From an uncultured Lachnospiraceae bacterium (GTDB taxonomy: Bacteria > Bacillota_A > Clostridia > Lachnospirales > Lachnospiraceae): a stretch of DNA of 12,225 nucleotides. Both the position numbers and the translations under genes were made by a program. Location: positions 4,462-16,686 of the forward strand of contig CAJUDN010000060.1 of NCBI GenBank assembly GCA_910585355.1. Reading direction: 5' to 3'. Every line of letters starts with the position of its first letter. Position 1 is the stretch's first letter. The notes below the pieces were generated by a model. That model did not search any database and was not told the DNA's origin. It worked only from the letters and a program-made list of their open reading frames with translations. Below, in pieces: positions 7,250 to 12,225 of this stretch.

Positions 7250-7294
7250 ATGAGGGGACAATCTGCCCCCTCTTTTCAGCGGAAGGAGATTTGA
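7250..7294 (+). CDS. Possible 14-codon leader ORF before the ABC-F gene
   Basis: An ATG at 7250 opens a frame, MRGQSAPSFQRKEI, that ends with TGA at 7292-7294, four bases before the ABC-F start codon. It spans the terminator-like hairpin, and its last codons contain the downstream ribosome binding site. Leader peptides are known upstream of several antibiotic-resistance ABC-F genes. Against it: no good ribosome site precedes it, and only about seven bases separate it from the predicted transcription start. It may be chance. Confidence 0.15.
   Translation: MRGQSAPSFQRKEI
7252..7276 (+). promoter_or_regulatory. Terminator-like hairpin in the ABC-F leader
   Basis: GAGGGG (7252-7257) pairs with CCCCTC (7267-7272) around a 9-base loop and is followed by TTTT. 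It lies between the promoter and the ribosome binding site AAGGAG (7283-7288), the position expected of an attenuator. The stem is short, so efficiency would be moderate. Confidence 0.45.
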
Positions 7295-7298
7295 GAAA

Positions 7299-8936
7299 AT
7301 GATTAGTGCTAATAATGTGACGCTCCGCGTCGGAAAGAAAGCATTATTTGAGGATGTAAACATCAAATTCACAGAAGGAAACTGTTACGGCCTGATTGGT
7401 GCCAACGGTGCCGGAAAATCTACGTTTTTAAAGATTCTTTCCGGTAAGCTGGAGCCGACAAGCGGCGAGGTCGCCATTACACCTGGACAGCGTCTTTCTT
7501 TTTTACAGCAGGACCATTTTAAGTATGACGAATTTACAGTTCTTGATACAGTGATCATGGGAAATCAGCGTCTGTACGACATTATGAAGGAAAAGGACGC
7601 AATTTATTTGAAGGAAGATTTCAACGACGAGGACGGTATTAAGGCCGCTGAATTGGAAGGCGAATTTGCCTCCATGAACGGGTGGGAGGCGGAGTCCGAT
7701 GCGGAAAACCTTCTGAACGGACTTGGTGTGGACACAGAATTTCACTACAAACAGGTGAAGGAGCTTACGGGTTCCTTGAAGGTTAAAGTGCTTTTGGCCC
7801 AGGCGCTGTTCGGAAATCCCGACATTCTGCTTCTGGACGAGCCCACGAACCATCTGGATTTGGATGCCATTGCATGGCTGGAAGAGTTCCTGATTAATTT
7901 TGAAAATACAGTCATTGTGGTATCCCATGACCGCTATTTTTTAAATAAGGTATGTACCCAGATCGCGGATATTGACTATGGAAAAATCCAGCTCTATGCA
8001 GGAAACTATGATTTCTGGTTTGAATCCAGCCAGCTTATGATCAAGCAGATGAAGGAAGCAAACAGGAAGAAAGAGGAAAAAATCAAGGAGTTACAGGAAT
8101 TCATCCAGAGATTCTCCGCTAACGCCTCCAAGTCCAAGCAGGCCACATCCAGAAAGAGAGCTTTGGAAAAGATCGAGCTGGATGAGATCAAGCCGTCCAG
8201 CAGAAAGTATCCGTATATTGACTTTCGCCCGTTCCGTGAGATCGGAAACGAAGTGCTTACAGTGGAAAATCTTACCAAGACTATCGATGGTGTAAAAGTT
8301 TTGGACAATATCTCCTTTACCCTGGGACGTGAGGACAAAGTGGCGCTGGTAGGCCCCAACGAACTTGCAAAGACCACGTTGTTTAAGATTCTTTCGGGAG
8401 AAATGGAGCCGGATTCCGGTGATTACAAATGGGGGCTGACTACGACGCAGGCCTACTTCCCCAAAGACAGCAGTGCAGAGTTTGAAAATGATGATACCAT
8501 CGTGGACTGGCTGACCCAGTATTCTCCGGAAAAGGATGTAACCTATGTTAGAGGATTTCTGGGAAGAATGCTTTTTGCAGGTGAAGACGGAGTAAAGAAG
8601 GTTAAGGTCCTCTCCGGAGGCGAGCGGGTACGCTGCATGTTATCCAAGATGATGATTTCCGGCGCCAATGTGCTGATGTTTGATGAGCCTACGGACCATC
8701 TGGACATGGAGTCCATCACTGCATTGAACAATGGAATGAAGAAATTTCCCGGAGTAATGATTTTTTCTTCCCGTGACCATCAGGTGGTGGAGACCACGGC
8801 AAATCGTATTATGGAAATCATCAACGGACAGCTGGTGGATAAGATTACAACTTACGACGAGTATCTGGCCAGCGATGAAATGGCAAGAAAGAGATTTACT
8901 TTCACCGTCACCGAAAGCCAGGAGAATGACGACTGA
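7299..8936 (+). CDS. ABC-F family ATPase (YbiT/YkpA-like) with one atypical ATP site
   Basis: A 545-residue soluble protein with two ATP-binding domains and no membrane segments. ABC-F proteins act on the ribosome E site. NBD1 has Walker A GANGAGKST (34-42), Walker B DILLLDEPTNHLD (175-187) and switch H210. The charged linker (about 245-310; FIQRFSANASKSKQA, then RKRALEKIE) is the ABC-F tRNA-interaction motif. NBD2 has signature LSGGE (438-442) and Walker B with E463. Three elements deviate: the NBD1 signature reads LTGSL (156-160), Walker A of NBD2 reads GPNELAKTT (352-360), and its switch His is R492. Position 466 is Asp in EPTDHLD. All but position 466 fall on the same composite site. AAGGAG lies 10 bases before the ATG. 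The family is secure; whether it gives housekeeping or resistance function is not known. Confidence 0.92.
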   Translation: MISANNVTLRVGKKALFEDVNIKFTEGNCYGLIGANGAGKSTFLKILSGKLEPTSGEVAITPGQRLSFLQQDHFKYDEFTVLDTVIMGNQRLYDIMKEKDAIYLKEDFNDEDGIKAAELEGEFASMNGWEAESDAENLLNGLGVDTEFHYKQVKELTGSLKVKVLLAQALFGNPDILLLDEPTNHLDLDAIAWLEEFLINFENTVIVVSHDRYFLNKVCTQIADIDYGKIQLYAGNYDFWFESSQLMIKQMKEANRKKEEKIKELQEFIQRFSANASKSKQATSRKRALEKIELDEIKPSSRKYPYIDFRPFREIGNEVLTVENLTKTIDGVKVLDNISFTLGREDKVALVGPNELAKTTLFKILSGEMEPDSGDYKWGLTTTQAYFPKDSSAEFENDDTIVDWLTQYSPEKDVTYVRGFLGRMLFAGEDGVKKVKVLSGGERVRCMLSKMMISGANVLMFDEPTDHLDMESITALNNGMKKFPGVMIFSSRDHQVVETTANRIMEIINGQLVDKITTYDEYLASDEMARKRFTFTVTESQENDD

Positions 8937-9474
8937 TTTTTGTATTCCCGCATCCGGCCAGAGCTGTGATATCTAGAGTAGGTTTTAAAATTAAAAAATG
9001 CACAAAATCCGGCGAGAAATAGTACAAAAATGCTCATAAAACCCGGGTGATCATGTGTTTAAAAGCAATATAACGGGCCGACTATAGCGCTATTATTGTC
9101 AGTTTTCAGCATATTGACAAGAAACTGTTGATTTTCAAACACGCTTTAGGGAAATCGGGGAGAAGGCATAGACAAGTATATAAAACAAATGGAAAAGGAA
9201 AGGGATGCTGTCTGCACGGAAAGCGCAGAACGGCATCTCTTTTATATGTCAGTCAAACAGAAAAATCGACCGTTTCAGAATTCGTTGCATGGAGCCTTCC
9301 GCCCGCGCCTATCAGAAAGGTCGCAGGGTTCATATAGTCATCACAGGCCCGCAGATGCTCTGTCCTCCGGCCGGGGTCGGATTTTTCCTCCGTAAAATAT
9401 AGTAAAGATGTCATTTTGGTCATGTGTACATGGAAGATCGGGAAAGTCTACGAAATGTTTCCGGGACATAAAAA
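8937..9474. other. Gene-poor stretch between the ABC-F gene and the gdpP promoter
   Basis: No gene is supported on either strand. The 53-bp repeat at 9096-9148 is the one clear feature. No strong terminator follows the ABC-F stop. Around 9162-9240 there is GGGGAGAAGG followed by ATAGACAAG and a short frame (DKYIKQMEKERDAVCTES) that reads like the N-terminus of a decayed small gene whose ATG has become ATA, but nothing continues it convincingly. A weak TCCG/CGGA stem followed by TTTTT at 9369-9389 could be a leftover terminator. Confidence 0.5.
9096..9148 (-). repeat. 53-bp dispersed repeat, inverted copy 1
   Basis: The reverse complement matches 12172-12224 at 49 of 53 positions; all four differences are transitions. 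Read on the minus strand it starts TAAAGCGTGTTTGAAAAT. Within it TTGTCA (9096-9101) can pair with TGACAA (9115-9120). It may be the end of a longer element extending left of 9096, but the second copy is cut by the window edge, so the full length cannot be measured. Confidence 0.85.
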
Positions 9475-9503
9475 TTTACAAATAGGTCAAATTATGATAT
9501 AAT
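9475..9503 (+). promoter_or_regulatory. gdpP-rplI promoter
   Basis: TTTACA (9475-9480), a 17-bp spacer and a perfect TATAAT (9498-9503). Initiation near 9510 gives a leader of about 170 bases that would carry the structured element at 9511-9621. The -10 box lies inside the left arm of a 28-bp palindrome. Confidence 0.75.
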
Positions 9504-9522
9504 GTCGCCAGACATTATATCA
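9495..9522. promoter_or_regulatory. 28-bp perfect palindrome over the gdpP -10 box
   Basis: TGATATAATGTC (9495-9506), GCCA, then GACATTATATCA (9511-9522): 12-bp arms around a 4-base centre, spanning the -10 and the predicted start site. A third copy of the arm is at 9606-9617. It could be a repressor operator, or a by-product of the insertion described at 9511-9617. Confidence 0.7.
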
Positions 9523-9617
9523 GCGCCAATTCGCGTCTGTCCATCGGACAGACAACTACCAAAGCGAATTGTGTGCAACCAGCGGAGCATAGCATGTTGG
9601 AGACATGATATAATGTC
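9511..9617. mobile_element. MITE-like 107-bp element with 12-bp terminal inverted repeats
   Basis: The ends are perfect inverted repeats, GACATTATATCA (9511-9522) and TGATATAATGTC (9606-9617). A 4-bp GCCA direct repeat flanks them (9507-9510 and 9618-9621). Inside, CAATTCGC (9527-9534) pairs with GCGAATTG (9564-9571), and GTCTGTCC (9535-9542) pairs with GGACAGAC (9546-9553), giving a strong nested hairpin. No coding capacity is present. It may instead be a structured leader RNA of gdpP. The internal sequence has the look of a dispersed Lachnospiraceae repeat, which was not searched. Confidence 0.45.
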
Positions 9618-9679
9618 GCCAACGCTGCTTTTGAAAACGTTCCATATCCGGGAATTATCTGTGAAAATAGGAGAGAAAA

Positions 9680-11725
9680 ATGAAGGAAGATAAAAGGGTC
9701 AAAAATTTGCTGCAAAAATACCTGCAATGGCCGCTGGCGCTTTCAATTCTGGTTTTTTGCGCCAATGGAGCAGTATTTTTGGTATCAAAAAATGCCGGGG
9801 CGGTTATGGTATTGTTTACTGCATTGTATATTACCTGTGCAGGATTACTGTTCTGGTATGGGAAGAAGCGGATTATGACCGGAATTGTTTCCTTTGCTGC
9901 TGATTATAGCTGGAGTCAGAAACAACTGCTCTCCTCCATGGACCTGCCATTTGGGATTACCGACATGGATGGCCGGATTCTATGGACGAACCGGGCATTT
10001 GCCGCGGTGATTAAAGACGAGAAGGGCGCAAAGAAAAACCTGACGATTCTATTTGAAGGGATTACTGAAGAAGACTTAAAGAAAATGGAACCCTCCGGGG
10101 AATTTCACAGTCCCTATGGGGAAGCCAGGTACCGGATTGTGGTAAAACGGGTCATGATTCGTCCGGACGGGGATATTCTGGAGCGGACGAATGAAAAGGA
10201 TGCGGCTCAGGAGCTTCTTGCCGTTTATCTGTATGATGAGACGGAAATCCACGGTTATATCCAGGCAATCACAGATCAGAAAATGGTGGCAGGACTTATT
10301 TATCTGGATAATTATGATGAGGCTTTGGAAAGCGTGGAAGAGGTGAGGCGTTCTCTCCTGGTAGCGCTCATTGACCGTAAGGTAAGCAAATATATTTCGG
10401 GTATTAACGGTATTGTGAAGAAGCTGGAAAAGGACAAATACTTTTTTGCCATCAAACAGAAGTACATGTCTCGCCTGGAGGCGGAGAGATTTAGTCTGCT
10501 GGAGGAGGTTAAGACAGTCAACATCGGAAATGAGATGGCAGTAACCTTAAGTATTGGTATCGGTATCAATGGCGAGACCTATATTCAGAATTATGAATAT
10601 GCAAGGCAGGCAATTGATATGGCATTGGGCCGCGGCGGTGACCAGGCTGTTGTTAAAAACGGCGAAAGGATTCAGTATTACGGCGGAAAGTCACAGCAGT
10701 TGGAAAAAACCACCCGTGTGAAGGCTCGTGTGAAAGCGCATGCTCTGCGGGAGCTTCTTGAGACCAAAGACCGGCTTCTCATTATGGGCCATAAAATCGG
10801 AGATACCGATTCTTTCGGCTCAGCTATTGGTATGTATCGGATTGCAGTCGCTCTCAATAAAAAGGCTAATATTGTTATTAATGAGGTCACGTCGTCTGTT
10901 CGGCCCATGATGGAACGATTCGTAAACAGCAGTGACTATCCGGAGGACCTGTTCCTGAACGGAGAGGAGGCGGCAGAGATTGCCGATGCCAGCACCGCGT
11001 TGGTTGTGGTGGATGTGAATCGTCCAAGTTATACGGAAGAACCACAGTTACTTAAGCTGGTGAAGACGATAGTTGTCATAGACCATCACAGACAGTCCAG
11101 CGAAATTATTTCCAATGCTACGTTATCCTATGTGGAACCATATGCCTCCTCGGCCTGTGAGCTGGTGGCAGAGATTTTACAGTATGTGGCTGACAGCGTT
11201 CGAATAAAATCTGCCGAGGCCGAGGCCATGTATGCTGGAATTGTGATTGATACCAACAATTTTAAAAATCAGGCGGGCGTCAGGACTTTTGAAGCAGCTG
11301 CGTTTCTGAGACGAAACGGCGCCGATGTGACCAGAGTCCGGAAGATGTTCAGGGATAAAATGGAAGACTACAAGGCAAGGGCGGAAGCGGTCCGCCAGGC
11401 TGAGGTGTTTGAGGATGATTTTGCCATCAGCGTCTGCCCGGCAGAGGGCGTGGAAAGCCCCACCGTTGTGGGAGCCCAGGCGGCCAATGAGTTACTTAAT
11501 ATTGTGGGAATGAAGGCATCCGTAGTGCTGACTTCCTATGAAGGAAAAATTTATGTGAGCGCCCGCTCCATTGATGAGGTTAATGTACAGGTTATGATGG
11601 AGAAACTGGGCGGCGGTGGCCACAGGACCATTGCAGGTGCACAGCTTTCCGGCATTACAGTTGAGGAAGCTAAGGAGAAAATTAAGGAACTTATCCGGGA
11701 AATGAAAGAGAAGGGAGAAATTTAA
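9680..11725 (+). CDS. gdpP: Cyclic di-AMP phosphodiesterase GdpP (YybT family)
   Basis: A 681-residue membrane enzyme that hydrolyses c-di-AMP, the second messenger controlling potassium and osmotic balance and the cell wall in Firmicutes. Domains in order: two transmembrane helices (about 17-36 and 40-60); a PAS-like domain (about 80-190); a degenerate GGDEF domain (about 200-335, ending in GRGGDQAVVK); a DHH domain (about 365-525) with H371, D375 and D377 (GHKIGDTDSFG), D445, the DHH motif D468-H469-H470, and D524; and DHHA1 (about 590-675) with GGGGH at 644-648. The catalytic residues look intact. GGAG (9670-9673) precedes the ATG by 6 bases. rplI starts two bases after its stop, the usual Firmicutes arrangement. 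Its PDE function is inferred from the family. Confidence 0.95.
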   Translation: MKEDKRVKNLLQKYLQWPLALSILVFCANGAVFLVSKNAGAVMVLFTALYITCAGLLFWYGKKRIMTGIVSFAADYSWSQKQLLSSMDLPFGITDMDGRILWTNRAFAAVIKDEKGAKKNLTILFEGITEEDLKKMEPSGEFHSPYGEARYRIVVKRVMIRPDGDILERTNEKDAAQELLAVYLYDETEIHGYIQAITDQKMVAGLIYLDNYDEALESVEEVRRSLLVALIDRKVSKYISGINGIVKKLEKDKYFFAIKQKYMSRLEAERFSLLEEVKTVNIGNEMAVTLSIGIGINGETYIQNYEYARQAIDMALGRGGDQAVVKNGERIQYYGGKSQQLEKTTRVKARVKAHALRELLETKDRLLIMGHKIGDTDSFGSAIGMYRIAVALNKKANIVINEVTSSVRPMMERFVNSSDYPEDLFLNGEEAAEIADASTALVVVDVNRPSYTEEPQLLKLVKTIVVIDHHRQSSEIISNATLSYVEPYASSACELVAEILQYVADSVRIKSAEAEAMYAGIVIDTNNFKNQAGVRTFEAAAFLRRNGADVTRVRKMFRDKMEDYKARAEAVRQAEVFEDDFAISVCPAEGVESPTVVGAQAANELLNIVGMKASVVLTSYEGKIYVSARSIDEVNVQVMMEKLGGGGHRTIAGAQLSGITVEEAKEKIKELIREMKEKGEI

Positions 11726-11727
11726 CT

Positions 11728-12174
11728 ATGGAAGTTGTATTATTAGAGGATGTAAAGGCGCTCGGAAAAAAGGGGCAGCTTGTAAAGGTGAATGACGGAT
11801 ATGCCAGAAACTTTATTTTGCCGAAAAAGCTTGGCTTGGAGGCCACTCCAAAGAACTTAAATGATTTGAAACTCAAGAAGGCCAATGAAGCCAAAGTCGC
11901 TGCCGAGCAGCTTGCAGAGGCCAGGGAGCTGGCGGCAAGGATCGACGAGATGTCGGTGACAGTTTCCATCAAAGCCGGGGAGGGCGGAAGGACCTTTGGC
12001 TCCGTTTCCACAAAAGAGATTGCGAGGGCAGCGGCCGAACAGTTAAAACTGGATATCGACAAGAAAAAGATGGTACTGCCGGAGCCCATCAAAAGCTTGG
12101 GAAGCTTTGAGGTACCAATTAAACTTCATAAAGATGTGACAGCAAAGCTGAGAGTTAAGGTAGTGGAGGCCTAG
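11728..12174 (+). CDS. rplI: 50S ribosomal protein bL9
   Basis: 148 residues, the standard length. The N-terminal rRNA-binding domain carries the bL9 signature G13-K-K-G16, V21, G24-Y25, N28-F29. A long connecting helix (about 41-75) and a C-terminal domain with GEGGRTFGSVS (84-94) follow. AAGGGAGAAAT inside the end of gdpP serves as ribosome site, so the two genes are very likely co-transcribed and coupled. In most Firmicutes the replicative helicase gene (dnaB/dnaC) follows; here a repeat begins at the stop codon and the window ends before the next gene. Confidence 0.97.
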   Translation: MEVVLLEDVKALGKKGQLVKVNDGYARNFILPKKLGLEATPKNLNDLKLKKANEAKVAAEQLAEARELAARIDEMSVTVSIKAGEGGRTFGSVSTKEIARAAAEQLKLDIDKKKMVLPEPIKSLGSFEVPIKLHKDVTAKLRVKVVEA

Positions 12175-12225
12175 AGCGTGTCTGAAAATTAACAGTTTCT
12201 TGTCAATATGCCGAAAACTGACAAA
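12172..12225 (+). repeat. 53-bp dispersed repeat, copy 2 (runs to window edge)
   Basis: It starts with the TAG of rplI (TAGAGCGTGTCTGAAAATT) and is the inverted partner of 9096-9148 (49 of 53 identical over 12172-12224). It is truncated by the window end, so it may be the first part of a longer mobile element. Confidence 0.85.

Noticed and set aside
8852..9037. Minus-strand 61-residue frame beginning MSIFVLFLAGFCAFF
   Set aside because: It looks like a membrane segment, but it runs into the ABC-F coding end, has AT-rich composition that yields such residues by chance, and has no ribosome site.
9128..9402. Three overlapping short plus-strand frames after the repeat
   Set aside because: Arg/Ser-rich, mutually overlapping, with no shared motif and no good start; at best debris of a decayed gene.
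9515..9727. Minus-strand 70-residue frame across the gdpP leader
   Set aside because: It arises from the structured repeat and the gdpP start region; no ribosome site and no recognisable domain.
9680..11725. Apparent variant of the GdpP active site (GDTD, and VDVNRP where VDTHRP is common)
   Set aside because: The Asp pair and the DHH motif are intact, and such substitutions look like lineage differences rather than loss of function.

Overview
The window looks like a stretch of chromosome from an anaerobic Bacillota, most likely a Lachnospiraceae-type clostridium (Clostridium cluster XIVa). The evidence is strong AGGAGG-type ribosome binding sites, consensus sigma-A promoters with 17-bp spacers, the gdpP-rplI gene pair typical of Firmicutes, and protein sequences of clostridial character. 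The assignment rests on recognition of protein style, not on a database search. No rRNA, tRNA, CRISPR array, prophage or intact transposase gene was seen.

Layout. (1) Positions 1-171 hold two perfect 55-bp copies of a GC-rich repeat, 116 bp apart. (2) Positions 203-3839 are a tight plus-strand operon: an MBL-fold metallohydrolase, a glyoxalase-like VOC protein with all four metal ligands, an M20 N-carbamoyl-amino-acid/allantoate-type amidohydrolase, and a class I dihydroorotase. The last two overlap by ATGA. (3) A consensus promoter drives a monocistronic PucR/CdaR-type regulator (4002-4826), closed by a textbook terminator at 4914-4941. (4) malQ, 4-alpha-glucanotransferase, occupies 5035-6534. 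(5) A cold-shock protein (6750-6962) has a promoter, a long 5' leader with a 25-bp imperfect hairpin, and its own terminator. (6) An ABC-F ATPase (7299-8936) has a short leader with a terminator-like hairpin and a possible small upstream ORF. (7) A 743-bp gap (8937-9679) contains a 53-bp repeat, a promoter embedded in a 28-bp palindrome, and a 107-bp MITE-like structured element. (8) gdpP (c-di-AMP phosphodiesterase) and rplI (ribosomal protein bL9) follow, two bases apart. An inverted copy of the 53-bp repeat begins exactly at the rplI stop codon and runs to the window end.

How the genes fit together. The dihydroorotase and the carbamoyl-amino-acid-type amidohydrolase are translationally coupled. 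They could act in sequence on dihydroorotate and N-carbamoyl-aspartate, as in the orotate fermentation known from Clostridium oroticum; this is inference. The rest are housekeeping units: glycogen/maltodextrin metabolism, RNA chaperone, translation factor, second messenger turnover and ribosome.

Most notable observations: an ABC-F protein whose deviations from the consensus ATPase motifs all fall on one of its two composite ATP sites; the amidohydrolase/dihydroorotase pair; the palindrome and MITE-like element at the gdpP promoter; and the inverted repeats bracketing gdpP-rplI. I found no strong case for an entirely new biological system here.
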